The notes: generated from the sequence alone by a model not told the origin. A stretch of 42,049 bases of DNA from Candidatus Zhuqueibacterota bacterium (GCA_016929295.1 JAFGJB010000361.1:1-42049), one strand, 5' to 3'. Numbered from the stretch's first letter, positions 32,636-41,709 are shown. Translations and numbers: made by a program.

Positions 32636-34737
32636 GGTCGACCTTTTTCCAATTCCTCTTCGAGATCGCGAATGAAGCTTTTCATAAACAGATCGATCGC
32701 CTCGGGCGCCACATCTCCCTGACGCGCGAGTTCCAGCTCCTGCTGTCCCAGGGCATACTCGCCGGCACGAATGTGCGCCATTCCTTTTTTATAGATGATG
32801 ATCGACACCCACTCTGCTTTTTTATAAAGATTGGCATATTTCAAGGCTTCGTCATAGTCGTTTTGCGCGCGCAGCCAGCGTTTGCGCGCAGCCGCTGTAT
32901 CAGCTGCTTTGGTCACGCTTCGGATGACGCCTTCAATATCCGGTATATACTTGTAAAAGCGCGCCGCATATTCAAAACTCTGCTGCGCGCTCTTCCATTG
33001 TTCCAGCTCGAAAAAGATATCACCAGTATGTTCTTCGGTATTGGCAAGCCCGACGGTATCGGCCAGCATTTCCATCAGATCGCCGGCGGTCTGAAAATGA
33101 TCCAGCGCTTTTTGTTTTTCATCCAACTCTTTCAAGGTGACGGCGAGATGATAGCCGGCATCCGCTGATTCGCGATCATCATCCAGATACTGTGCCAATG
33201 CCGCTGCCTGCTGCAGATAGTCAGTCGATTTTTTGAGAAAATTGCTCTGGCGCATGAGAATGCCGAGCTTGGTCGCGAGCTGCACAACCTTGAGCGTGTC
33301 GCCGATCTGCAGATAACTGTCGGCGCTGTTATCAAAAAAATCCCACGCTTCGATAAGCCTGTTTTCGGAAAATTCTATCGATCCAAGGCGATAATATATC
33401 AAGGCCAATGTATGCACGTCATGCAATTGCCTGCAATAATCAAGCGCTTCTTTATAGATTGTCGCCGCCTCTTGCGGGCGCCGCAATTTTTCCAACGTGT
33501 CGCCGTTCTGCAGCAGAGAAAACAGCAGACCGAATAAATTCATGCCTTTTTGAAAATTATCGAACGCTGCCCGCGAGGCATCCAGACTGGCGACGAGCTC
33601 TCCCCTCTCCTTCAGATGAGAGGCCTGATTGAGCTTGATCCAGCCAAACTCTTTATCATCTGGTGAAAAAGTGTGCGCCAGCGACTCATAGAGAAGCGAC
33701 AACGCCCGATGGTTGTCCGTTAAAAGATGGCCAGGCGCCTGCTGGAGCGTCTGGATATTTTTGAGCAACAGCGACTTGGCGGCGTCGCTGCGTCCTTGCC
33801 ATTGCGAGACAAGCTCGTTGATAGCCCCGTACGTTTGCGGCAGCAAACTCTGCCCCAGAGCGTGGCCGTACGCCGAATCAAATGGCCAGGAAAACAGGTG
33901 AAATCCGTCATAGGGAAGCCATAGAGGCAGGCTATTATCCATGATCGATGCTTTGCCAGTTTGCGCCGGAAAATAAAGCTGTGAGTCGCCCTGCCGAGGG
34001 AAGAGAAAGAGCGCTTGTGCATGCAGGTGCGTCAGGAACGAATCCGCCCGCGCCGGCGTCACCGGCCAGTCTTGTGCGCCGAGCTCTGACACTTTGATCT
34101 TGAGATCGTGAACGTCATAGTCGTACAGAAAGGATTGCGCGGCCGCCACTCCTTTGAGCGTGCGTCGCAAGGCGGGAGAATGCAAATCGTCAGTAAAAAA
34201 CAGGACACCTTTTTCACTGCTATGAAAGCCATAGCCCATATCACGCATGTTCAGCCAGATCATATCGACAAAGGACTGCAGTTTTTGCATGACCTCGGAC
34301 AGATCGATATCTGGCAGCGATAAATTGATGACGAGATCGCTGACGAATATATCACTCGGAAACTCGACGGCCTTGACATACAAGTTGTGCCCCCCTTTGA
34401 TTCTTTGCAGATAGAAGAAAAGCACAATGTCGAGGCCACTGCTTTGCGCGAAATCGAGCAAATCAACCGCATCATATTTGACAGTGAAATTCGCGAGAAA
34501 AACCGCATGAAAGTGCGCCTGAATCGAGTCAACCGGAACCAGACTGTATCGCGTTGCCGAGGATAAAATGCGAGCAAAAGATGCATAAATTTGGTCTGCC
34601 AAAACAATAGATTCCTGCGTTTCGACGGACACCACATACATCTTGCGCATCGAGACTTTTAAGGTGTTCCTCCCCGCCTGCGAACCATTTGCCATGAAAA
34701 TGAGCAAAATGAATAGGATCTTGCGCTGTGCTGTCAT
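32632..34737 (-). CDS. Exported TPR-repeat protein with unknown N-terminal domain
   Basis: The 701-residue protein has a signal peptide (about 1-22, ending GSQAG), so it is periplasmic or surface-exposed. Residues 25-330 form a domain I do not recognise (SMRKMYVVSVETQESIVLAD near its start, with beta-rich segments). From about 330 to the end it is all-helical with at least seven TPR-like units (AATIYKEALDYCRQL, LIEAWDFFDNSADSYLQIGD, ALDHFQTAGDLMEML, SAQQSFEYAARFYKY, ALGQQELELARQGD). It overlaps the LytS-like gene upstream and the ttcA gene downstream by ATGA junctions, so it may form a functional pair with the kinase-like protein. A role as sensor or scaffold is inference. Confidence 0.82.
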   Translation of the reverse strand: MTAQRKILFILLIFMANGSQAGRNTLKVSMRKMYVVSVETQESIVLADQIYASFARILSSATRYSLVPVDSIQAHFHAVFLANFTVKYDAVDLLDFAQSSGLDIVLFFYLQRIKGGHNLYVKAVEFPSDIFVSDLVINLSLPDIDLSEVMQKLQSFVDMIWLNMRDMGYGFHSSEKGVLFFTDDLHSPALRRTLKGVAAAQSFLYDYDVHDLKIKVSELGAQDWPVTPARADSFLTHLHAQALFLFPRQGDSQLYFPAQTGKASIMDNSLPLWLPYDGFHLFSWPFDSAYGHALGQSLLPQTYGAINELVSQWQGRSDAAKSLLLKNIQTLQQAPGHLLTDNHRALSLLYESLAHTFSPDDKEFGWIKLNQASHLKERGELVASLDASRAAFDNFQKGMNLFGLLFSLLQNGDTLEKLRRPQEAATIYKEALDYCRQLHDVHTLALIYYRLGSIEFSENRLIEAWDFFDNSADSYLQIGDTLKVVQLATKLGILMRQSNFLKKSTDYLQQAAALAQYLDDDRESADAGYHLAVTLKELDEKQKALDHFQTAGDLMEMLADTVGLANTEEHTGDIFFELEQWKSAQQSFEYAARFYKYIPDIEGVIRSVTKAADTAAARKRWLRAQNDYDEALKYANLYKKAEWVSIIIYKKGMAHIRAGEYALGQQELELARQGDVAPEAIDLFMKSFIRDLEEELEKGRP

Positions 34738-35585
34738 AAATCGTCTGATTTGTCTTGCGTCACTTCTCGACGGGCAGAACGGCCGATTTTGGCGTTGCCA
34801 AGTGGTATGCTGATTTTAATTGACTCGCCCGCCGGCTGCAGATGGGACCGCGAGATTTTGGCGGAAGAGCCATAAAACTCCAGGAGGCGGCGCTTCATCT
34901 GACTGTAAATAGCATCGCGACTGGCAGGCGGCCAGGTCTCGTCATCGCTCTCGTCGACATGATCCGCAACTTCCAGGACCAGCGAGCTCTCCGCCTGGCG
35001 GCAGGCGAGCATCACTGTCACCGGACTCGTTTGCAGCTCGGCGCTGTAGCGAATGCAGCCGTCGATGTATGGAAACAAGATGAGGCTGGGGAATGGAATC
35101 TCGTAACACTGGTGCGAAAATTGTTTTTTGACAACCAGACGGTCGCCCAGTCTCGATTTTTCAATGGTCAAATAGAGGTCCACGGCTTTGAATTCTTCGC
35201 CCAGGAAGGTCTGATTTGATCTTTTCATCTCGGTCACGGTTCGCACAAAGTTAGCCAGATTCTCGATATCTTTGCTCGCACGAACGGGATCAAACAACAC
35301 AAGTGCGGCAATATTGTGCAGCGTATTGTAGAGAAAAAGACAGGTCACCGGCTCGGGCACCGGCTGCAGCTCCGGCTCGAGCGCGGCGACAACATGCCCG
35401 GCAGCGAGCTGGGAGACGGATCTGCGCGATTTTTGCACTAAAAAACCGATGGCCAGTCCGGCGAGCGATGAAATCAGGAAAAGCGGCCACCGTAGAGCGG
35501 GAAAAAAAAGCGCCGTGCTGCTGCCGATCAGAGCGCCCAGCAGAAGAAAAATGACGAATGGATGTCGATTGAATAGTCTATTCAT
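34734..35585 (-). CDS. LytS-type histidine kinase-like protein, apparently a pseudokinase
   Basis: This 283-residue protein has two N-terminal membrane helices (about 10-29 and 33-51). The rest aligns with His_kinase/HATPase domains of the LytS/YehU family (for example FLYNTLHNIAALVLFDP, DIENLANFVRTV, SLILFPYIDGCIRYS). Key residues are missing. The phosphoacceptor His of NPHFLFNTL is Leu83 in CLFLYNTL. In the N-box LQPLVENAIKHG the Mg-binding Asn is Gly176 in LFPYIDGCIRYS. The DxGxG box is not recognisable. It is therefore probably catalytically inactive and may act as a membrane anchor or regulator. It overlaps the heparinase gene by 8 bp and the TPR gene by 4 bp. No response regulator gene is present. 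Confidence 0.82.
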   Translation of the reverse strand: MNRLFNRHPFVIFLLLGALIGSSTALFFPALRWPLFLISSLAGLAIGFLVQKSRRSVSQLAAGHVVAALEPELQPVPEPVTCLFLYNTLHNIAALVLFDPVRASKDIENLANFVRTVTEMKRSNQTFLGEEFKAVDLYLTIEKSRLGDRLVVKKQFSHQCYEIPFPSLILFPYIDGCIRYSAELQTSPVTVMLACRQAESSLVLEVADHVDESDDETWPPASRDAIYSQMKRRLLEFYGSSAKISRSHLQPAGESIKISIPLGNAKIGRSARREVTQDKSDDL

Positions 35586-37599
35586 ACACTCTTATCACTG
35601 TCATGAAAGTGAGCGGCAGCACACCTGAAATCCTTCGCCGCAGCACCGGATGCTGTTCGCGATGTCCGAACCGGCTTGAATGCCACGCCGTTTCGATCAA
35701 AATATCGTCCTGTTCACAAGATGCGGGGCTACATTCAAACTCGACGGAAAACGTGCTGAACTCTGCCGTCATCGCACGCGTTCCCGCCACGACGGTGCAT
35801 GGCGCAAGATGAAAATACGCATCTATATGATGATATCCAAGGCCGGATATGCAATCTTGCACCATCCATCGATCACGTTGCTGTTCGATACGCCGACAAT
35901 GGTTGGCATGCAGACGCCGGTATCCGTCATGCGCCGCCTGAGCCACTCCCACATCCGGCAGTTCTTCAATATGCTGCAGAACGCATGTCGCCCGGCGTCC
36001 CCATTGAAACGGCGCCAGTTGCATCGACTGATCCTTCCCATCAATGGTGACGGTGTTGTGCGCGCGCGTGCCGCGATAATAGCTGCGCTCGGCGCCGGCG
36101 CCAATATATAAAAATGTTCCACTATCGATGAGAACGTTTTGGCCATGCACCGCCAAATTGATGGCCAATGCATCCGCATGCCCGTGCGCCGCCATTTTCC
36201 CGTAGCCGAGCGGGCCACAATCAAAAACCAGTTTTTGCTCGCAGGGCTTTTGTTGAGAGAATATGACATAGCCGCCATGGTCAAAATGGCGTAACCGTTG
36301 CGACGCATCGTGCGCGGATAACCGCTCATAGCGGCGAACAGCCTCTTCTCCCAGCAGCCATAATGTCGCTTCGGACAGCTGTCGAGAGTGCAGCTTGAAA
36401 TCCGGCCGCTGAAACAACGCAGCCGCCGTGCTCAATAAACAGTGACAGGAATTTTCCTCAACCTCGACGAGCCTGAGCGCCACTCCTCCGTCCTCATCGC
36501 CAATGTGGGGAATGGCGCCATCCCGGGTACACAGCGCCATATAAAAATCGGCCATTTTCTCCAGCCGCTGCACGACGCTCGCCGGCGGCGTCACCCGAGC
36601 CTGCTCGGCAGCGCCGAGGGCCAGCACGACAAAATCGAATAAATAGCGCTGATAATGGATTGTCTGCTCTTTTGCGACGCCGTCCTCATGCACCTGGGCT
36701 AACACCTCGCGAAACAGAATTCGGAAGCCGCTTTTTCGCCACTCTTCAGCCTCATCATATTCCGGGAAATAGCAGCCGGCATAAATCAGACCAAGCGCCT
36801 CACCGATCAGGTGATTGTTCGCCGATGAATATCCGGAGAGATGTCGGCTGATGAACAGTGCGTGTTGTCGAATGGCGTGCAAAATGCGCGCACACAGCGC
36901 GGAATTCAGCTGATCACTATGCTGGATAAAAAAAAGCGCCCATGTCCAGGAGACCAGTCGCAGCGCGCATTCGAGCGAGCTCGTCCAGTTCACGCCCTTT
37001 TTGTAGGGATTTTTGTCGAGCCAGTCACGCCATTGCCGACAGAGCGCTTCGGCATAGGTCGCGTCGCCGGTCAGAAAAAATGCCTTTCCAAGAGTGACAA
37101 AGTGCTGGCAGCGATTCAGCTCCCAGACATACTTGACTTCCCTGACCGTGTCGCCGGAATAGTAATTGATCCGGCGCCGATCGCTGAGCGGGATACTTTT
37201 CTGCTGCAGGGGATCATAATGCCAATCGATCGCCTCGGAGAACAGCAGCGACTGTCCGAACAGATTGAACTCACGACGCGTCGCTCGTTCAGCGGCTGCG
37301 ATGGTGCTCAACCGATGTTCGGAAAAATAGCTGTCATAAAGGCGCTTAAAGTTAGCCTCCCCGCTCCTCTGCCAGGCGAATATCTTTTTATTATAAAGAC
37401 TGAACTTTTTCTCCAGTGGTGGGACAGCGCACCCCATTCCGGAGACCAGGAGCTGCAACGATTCCGTGCCGCGCTGCTGCCGGCGCACAGTTGCAAGCTT
37501 ATCCCTGACGGCGATGAAAATTCGGTAAAAAATCTCCGGCAGATTCATGGCGCGGAGACGGATGATTTTTGCGCGCAAGCTTTTTGACATCCTCATCAT
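35578..37599 (-). CDS. Heparinase II/III-like polysaccharide lyase family protein
   Basis: This 673-residue protein has the helical (alpha/alpha toroid) N-terminal domain (about 60-370: NWTSSLECALRLVSW, YSSANNHLIGEALGL) and the beta-sandwich Hepar_II_III domain (AHGHADALAINL, VLIDSGTFLYIG, RGTRAHNTVTIDGKDQSM). The active-site Asn, His and Tyr contexts of the family are visible. No signal peptide is present, so it appears cytoplasmic, unlike secreted scavenging lyases; relatives in capsule and exopolysaccharide operons are similar. I chose ATG 37599, overlapping the dinB stop in ATGA; the frame continues to 37644 inside dinB. It may trim or recycle a uronic-acid-containing glycan. Confidence 0.88.
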   Translation of the reverse strand: MMRMSKSLRAKIIRLRAMNLPEIFYRIFIAVRDKLATVRRQQRGTESLQLLVSGMGCAVPPLEKKFSLYNKKIFAWQRSGEANFKRLYDSYFSEHRLSTIAAAERATRREFNLFGQSLLFSEAIDWHYDPLQQKSIPLSDRRRINYYSGDTVREVKYVWELNRCQHFVTLGKAFFLTGDATYAEALCRQWRDWLDKNPYKKGVNWTSSLECALRLVSWTWALFFIQHSDQLNSALCARILHAIRQHALFISRHLSGYSSANNHLIGEALGLIYAGCYFPEYDEAEEWRKSGFRILFREVLAQVHEDGVAKEQTIHYQRYLFDFVVLALGAAEQARVTPPASVVQRLEKMADFYMALCTRDGAIPHIGDEDGGVALRLVEVEENSCHCLLSTAAALFQRPDFKLHSRQLSEATLWLLGEEAVRRYERLSAHDASQRLRHFDHGGYVIFSQQKPCEQKLVFDCGPLGYGKMAAHGHADALAINLAVHGQNVLIDSGTFLYIGAGAERSYYRGTRAHNTVTIDGKDQSMQLAPFQWGRRATCVLQHIEELPDVGVAQAAHDGYRRLHANHCRRIEQQRDRWMVQDCISGLGYHHIDAYFHLAPCTVVAGTRAMTAEFSTFSVEFECSPASCEQDDILIETAWHSSRFGHREQHPVLRRRISGVLPLTFMTVIRVYE

Positions 37600-38813
37600 G
37601 TGCTCGGCCCCGGACTTTTTTTGTCGGGCTGTTCGCGTATCCACTGCGAATCGTGTTGATGATGAATGAGACTTGCGCGCGTGATCGCCTTCTCACCGAA
37701 CTTTTCTCTGATCTCATCCATCACGTCATCGACCTTGGCAGCAGCCGGCGCCGGCGCAAATAAATCGAGCTGTCCCTCGCCCTTTTCCAGTTGTGATACA
37801 GCCACGCCAACAAGTCGCACTTTGTCGCGCTGCAAATGCGCATAGAGCTCGCCTATATTTGCAAAAATATCATCAAAATGATTGACAAAAGTGTTCAGAG
37901 TGCGCGAACGGGTGAACGTGGTAAAATCGTGCAGCCGAATTTTCAGCGTGATGGTACGACCGCGATATTTTTGCCGCCGCATCTCCCGCGCCAGCTCGTT
38001 GCATAGATAACGCAGCGTATTGTGAATGGTCTCCTCATCATCGCTGTCCACATCAAAGGTCACTTCCTTGCTGATCGATTTTGCTTTGCCGGACGTCTCA
38101 ACGGCGCGATCGTCAATGCCATGCGCCAGACGATAAAAGTGCAAACCGGTCTGGCCAAATCTGCGATATAATTCATCCTGCGTCAAACGCGCCAGATCGC
38201 CGATGGTGTGAATGCCCAGCTGCTGCAAGCGCGGCAGCGTCTTGACGCCGACACCCCACAGTCGCGAAATGTCCAGCGGCTGCAAAAAGGCCTCCACATC
38301 AGCTTCCTCGACAATGACCAGGCCATCCGGCTTGCGCAGATCGGACGCGACCTTGGCGACAAATTTGTTCGGCGCAATGCCGATGGAGGCCGTCAGCTCA
38401 ACCTCCTGGCGAATGCGTCTCTTTATGTCGCAAGCCAGTTTTTCCGGCGTCCCGTGCAATTTGTAGCTGGTGGTGATATCCAGAAAAGCTTCGTCAATGC
38501 TGAGCTGTTCAATATCGGGAGAGTAGCTGTCGAGGAGTGACATGATCTGATGCGAGACATCTGCGTAGCGGTGGCCGCGCGGAAAGACATATATCGCATC
38601 GGGACAACGTCGATACGCCTCACTTATCGGCATTGCCGAATGAATGCCGTATCGGCGCGCCTCATAGCTGCAGGTCGAAACGACGCCGCGCCCTCGGCCG
38701 CCTTTGGGATCAGCGCCAACGACGAGCGGCTTGCCGCGATAGGCGGGACAATCGCGCTGCTCGATGGCCGCGAAAAAGGCATCCATGTCAATGTGTAAAA
38801 TGATGCGCGACAT
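37596..38813 (-). CDS. dinB: DNA polymerase IV (Y-family)
   Basis: This 405-residue translesion polymerase has the catalytic metal ligands in HIDMDAFFA (Asp9, Asp11) and SIDEAFLD (Asp107, Glu108), the fingers motif VGADPKGGRGRGVV, helix-hairpin-helix segments around 185-215 (LWGVGVKTLPRLQQLG, IHTIGDL), and the little-finger domain to about 340. QLDLF at 348-352 is a sliding-clamp binding peptide. A C-terminal tail of about 50 residues follows. It synthesises past damaged bases. It sits four bases after the DNPH1-like gene and overlaps the heparinase gene by four bases. No LexA-type repeat was seen immediately upstream, so it is expressed from the long operon. Confidence 0.97.
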   Translation of the reverse strand: MSRIILHIDMDAFFAAIEQRDCPAYRGKPLVVGADPKGGRGRGVVSTCSYEARRYGIHSAMPISEAYRRCPDAIYVFPRGHRYADVSHQIMSLLDSYSPDIEQLSIDEAFLDITTSYKLHGTPEKLACDIKRRIRQEVELTASIGIAPNKFVAKVASDLRKPDGLVIVEEADVEAFLQPLDISRLWGVGVKTLPRLQQLGIHTIGDLARLTQDELYRRFGQTGLHFYRLAHGIDDRAVETSGKAKSISKEVTFDVDSDDEETIHNTLRYLCNELAREMRRQKYRGRTITLKIRLHDFTTFTRSRTLNTFVNHFDDIFANIGELYAHLQRDKVRLVGVAVSQLEKGEGQLDLFAPAPAAAKVDDVMDEIREKFGEKAITRASLIHHQHDSQWIREQPDKKSPGPST

Positions 38814-38817
38814 TACA

Positions 38818-39282
38818 TCAAACCATTTTTTTCTCGCGTTTGCCGTGATTCAGCTGCGGCATCCGTTCGACGGTGCGACAAAAATGATCAATCGTCGCTC
38901 GCCATTCATCATCCGAGCTGTATTCGACAACCTGCAAATTGGGATCGCGATTGCCGGTGATCATACAAGAGATGAACAATCCTCTCTCATGCAGAGCCAG
39001 AACCGATTTGCCGATATGCAGCGCACAGGCGATCTCGTAACCGACGCCGAGAGACGGATTGGAAATTTCGGCAATGACAGCATCAGACGCTGTGAGCCAT
39101 TGCACATCGCGCTGGTAGATTTGCGCGGGCGTCAGTTTTTTTTCCGCATCCAGCACATTGGGATCAATGATGTGCTCTGTGGGGACGCGGTGTCCCAGCG
39201 ACTGCAGATGGCGGACGATTTTAATATAGGTGTCCAGATAAGCTCGCCCACCCGCAATTGAACCACAAAAATAGATGATCAT
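38818..39282 (-). CDS. DNPH1/Rcl-like 2'-deoxynucleoside 5'-phosphate N-hydrolase
   Basis: This 154-residue protein matches the Rcl/DNPH1 branch of the nucleoside 2-deoxyribosyltransferase fold. It has YFCGSIAGGR at the N-terminus (4-13), RDVQWL..SDAVIAE (59-72), and NPSLGVGYEIACA containing the nucleophilic Glu83 in the GYE context. Human DNPH1 reads FCGSIRGGR and PSLGVGYELG at the same places. DNPH1 hydrolyses deoxynucleoside monophosphates, including hydroxymethyl-dUMP, and so cleans the nucleotide pool. Its stop lies four bases before dinB, and its start overlaps the methyltransferase stop by one base. The coupling to dinB suggests a nucleotide-quality role, but the substrate is unproven. 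Membership of the broader deoxyribosyltransferase family is the safe statement. Confidence 0.88.
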   Translation of the reverse strand: MIIYFCGSIAGGRAYLDTYIKIVRHLQSLGHRVPTEHIIDPNVLDAEKKLTPAQIYQRDVQWLTASDAVIAEISNPSLGVGYEIACALHIGKSVLALHERGLFISCMITGNRDPNLQVVEYSSDDEWRATIDHFCRTVERMPQLNHGKREKKMV

Positions 39283-40097
39283 CAGTTTTTTCTCATCAAT
39301 ATAATATACGATCGAACGCCCTCTTTGACTAACAACAGGGCGATCTTTTCGATCAGCGTATAATGCGCGACATAGTAAGAAAGCAGTGACAGCCGTTGAA
39401 AAAGGTCCTCATTCCAGCGACCGAATGTTTTTGAACGCAGTCGCTTGTTCAAACGTCGCCCCAGCCACAGGATGACGGCGGGTATTTTGGCGGCATATTT
39501 CACTTCTTTTTCCAGGGTTCCCGCCTCCAGGACCTCAAGGCCAACCTGACGGGCGAATTCGGCCAGCTCTTCCGGACGATAGGCGGTGTGGAAATAGCTG
39601 CCACCCCAACTTGCCTCCACGCCGTAATCCGCCATGGCGCCGAGGCCGGCCCAGGTCGGCCGCTCGCCTTTATAATTCGGCGTCGTCAGCAGGGCGCATC
39701 CGTCCGTTTTCAGCACATGATATATGGATTCGAACACGGCCTGGGGATGAAAGCAATGTTCGAGCAGCTCGCTGCACAGCACGCGATCAAAAGAGCGAGG
39801 TTTGAAACAGTGCAGCCGCTCGGCATCGGCCACGACATAATAGAGCAATGTATCGCGACGAGCGCGTTGTAGCGCCGTCCGGCTGAGATCAACGCCAACG
39901 CGAACGCCATCATAGTGCTGCAGATACATGCCTCGATTCGTGCCAATTTCCAATAATGAGCCGGACTGTTTTTTCAGCCAGGCGCAGATAAAGCGCTTTC
40001 GCAATCTGCCGCGCAAAGTGCGATAGACCTGTTCCTCTTCAGGATAAGACTCGCCCACTTTATCATAAAAATCTTTTAATGCTATCTGGTCCTTCAT
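39282..40097 (-). CDS. Class I SAM-dependent methyltransferase
   Basis: This 271-residue protein has motif I LEIGTNRGM (49-57), the acidic strand-2 end VGVDLS (67-72), VVADAERL (88-95) and SELLEHCFHP (109-118). The layout is Methyltransf_11/23. A C-terminal hydrophobic segment of about 20 residues near the end (LIEKIALLLVKEGV) may peripherally associate with membrane. It overlaps the flippase gene by four bases, so it probably modifies a glycan or lipid-linked sugar exported by it (inference from context). It is the second gene of the right-hand operon. Confidence 0.87.
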   Translation of the reverse strand: MKDQIALKDFYDKVGESYPEEEQVYRTLRGRLRKRFICAWLKKQSGSLLEIGTNRGMYLQHYDGVRVGVDLSRTALQRARRDTLLYYVVADAERLHCFKPRSFDRVLCSELLEHCFHPQAVFESIYHVLKTDGCALLTTPNYKGERPTWAGLGAMADYGVEASWGGSYFHTAYRPEELAEFARQVGLEVLEAGTLEKEVKYAAKIPAVILWLGRRLNKRLRSKTFGRWNEDLFQRLSLLSYYVAHYTLIEKIALLLVKEGVRSYIILMRKN

Positions 40098-41590
40098 GGA
40101 GCTTCTTTGATACAGGCGCGATGCAAAATTCGTCTCACAGATGACAACTCATCCGCACCAAAAAATCGGACCAGGAACAACGCTGCCGGATAGAACAGAA
40201 AAAGTCCGATTTTAAGGAGCACGTCCGCAGCGAACAGATCCAAACGACCGAGCGCAAAGAGTGCGGCGACGACCAGCGTCATTTTCAGCAGCCGCCCCCA
40301 CTCATATTGCACGGGATAGAGCCTCTGCCCGACGACATAGAGCGCCGCGGCCATGATCATATAGGCGATCACGCGCGCCCAGGCCGCGCCGACAAATCCA
40401 ATCGTCGGAATGAGCAGGTAGAGGGCCGCCACATTGCCGAGCACGCCGGCGCCAGTGATGAAGGGCAGGTATTTCGTCTTCTTTTCCAGATAGATGCCAA
40501 TGATGAAATTGAGATAGGCGGCATAAAATATATAAGCCAGGAAGATGATCGGCACGACCACGGTGCCCTCCCAATATTCCTGGCCCAGCAGACTGAAATT
40601 GCCGATCCGCAACCTCACAATATCATCGATGAACAGGGAAAAAAATATAAAGACAACGCTGCACGCCAGCATCACATAGGTGAACACCTTTTTGAATACC
40701 TGGCGGGCATTTTCCTGCTTGCAGGTGGAGAGGAAAAACGGATGCCAGGCGAAGCGAAAAGCGGTGATGAACAGCGCCATGAACATGCCCATTTTGGCAT
40801 TCGGGCCATAGAGACCGACCACCTGCACCGAATCAAGACGCTCGAGGATGATCTTGTCAATCGTATCCATGAGCCCGACAGAGAGCGTTGACGGCAGATA
40901 GGGAATGCCAAAGGCGAGCAATTCCCTGAACGTCGGCCAATGAAAGATGAATTTAAAATGCCGCAGGGAGACGGGCGCCATCAATAGAAAAGTCAGGGCC
41001 GATGATATAAGATTGGCGACAAAAATGCCTTCGATGCCCATCTTCAGATTGACGATGAGCACAATGTTGCAGACAAAATTAATGACGACGTTGAGAAATT
41101 TAAAAAAGATGAACTGCACCGGCTTTTCCTCGGCGCGAAGGATGAGAAAGGGCATGAGCGTCATGGAATCAAAGAAGAGGATGCCGGCCGAGAGAATGAT
41201 CATCCACGGCAGATCAACCGGCAACGCATGAATCTCGGGGCTGAAGAGTCGCGCTGCCAGTGGCCCGCGAGCAAAAATGATGACCGCGGACAGAAAAAGG
41301 GAGGTCAGTAAAATGGAATTATAGGCGGTCGAAAAAACCCGGTTTCGGCCCGCAGGTGTGTCATCCAAAATGTAGAAACGAAAAAAAGCGGTGTCGAGGC
41401 CATAGGAATAGACGACCGTCAGGATGACGATATAAGAAAAAACAAGGGTGTAAACTCCCAGCTCATCCTTGGCAAAGGTGTTGGAATAGAGCGGAATCAG
41501 CAAAAAAGTGATGAGTCGATTGAGGATATGCCCAATACCGTAGACGGCAGAGTGCTGAAAGAGTCGTTTAATGCTTATAAAAATGGACAT
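40094..41590 (-). CDS. Wzx-like polysaccharide flippase (MATE/MOP superfamily)
   Basis: This 498-residue integral membrane protein has about 12-14 helices. The conserved N-terminal stretch VYGIGHILNRLITFLLIPLYSN is diagnostic of O-antigen/teichoic-acid flippases in the polysaccharide biosynthesis (PST) family, which move lipid-linked oligosaccharides across the inner membrane. Later segments, such as FGIPYLPSTLSVGLMDTIDK, are also typical. AGGA lies seven bases before the ATG at 41590. It is the first gene of the right-hand run, preceded by a candidate promoter at 41710-41738. The substrate glycan is unknown; the adjacent methyltransferase, heparinase-like and GT4 genes are likely partners. 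Confidence 0.92.
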   Translation of the reverse strand: MSIFISIKRLFQHSAVYGIGHILNRLITFLLIPLYSNTFAKDELGVYTLVFSYIVILTVVYSYGLDTAFFRFYILDDTPAGRNRVFSTAYNSILLTSLFLSAVIIFARGPLAARLFSPEIHALPVDLPWMIILSAGILFFDSMTLMPFLILRAEEKPVQFIFFKFLNVVINFVCNIVLIVNLKMGIEGIFVANLISSALTFLLMAPVSLRHFKFIFHWPTFRELLAFGIPYLPSTLSVGLMDTIDKIILERLDSVQVVGLYGPNAKMGMFMALFITAFRFAWHPFFLSTCKQENARQVFKKVFTYVMLACSVVFIFFSLFIDDIVRLRIGNFSLLGQEYWEGTVVVPIIFLAYIFYAAYLNFIIGIYLEKKTKYLPFITGAGVLGNVAALYLLIPTIGFVGAAWARVIAYMIMAAALYVVGQRLYPVQYEWGRLLKMTLVVAALFALGRLDLFAADVLLKIGLFLFYPAALFLVRFFGADELSSVRRILHRACIKEAP

Positions 41591-41709
41591 CTGAATTCCT
41601 CGTGGTAGTAGAGGCTCCTTTCATGCAAAGATACAAATTTTTTCGCAAACTTGGCATATCTTTTCCATTGCGGAAAATTTCGACTCTTATTAATCTGGCC
41701 AAAAATAGC

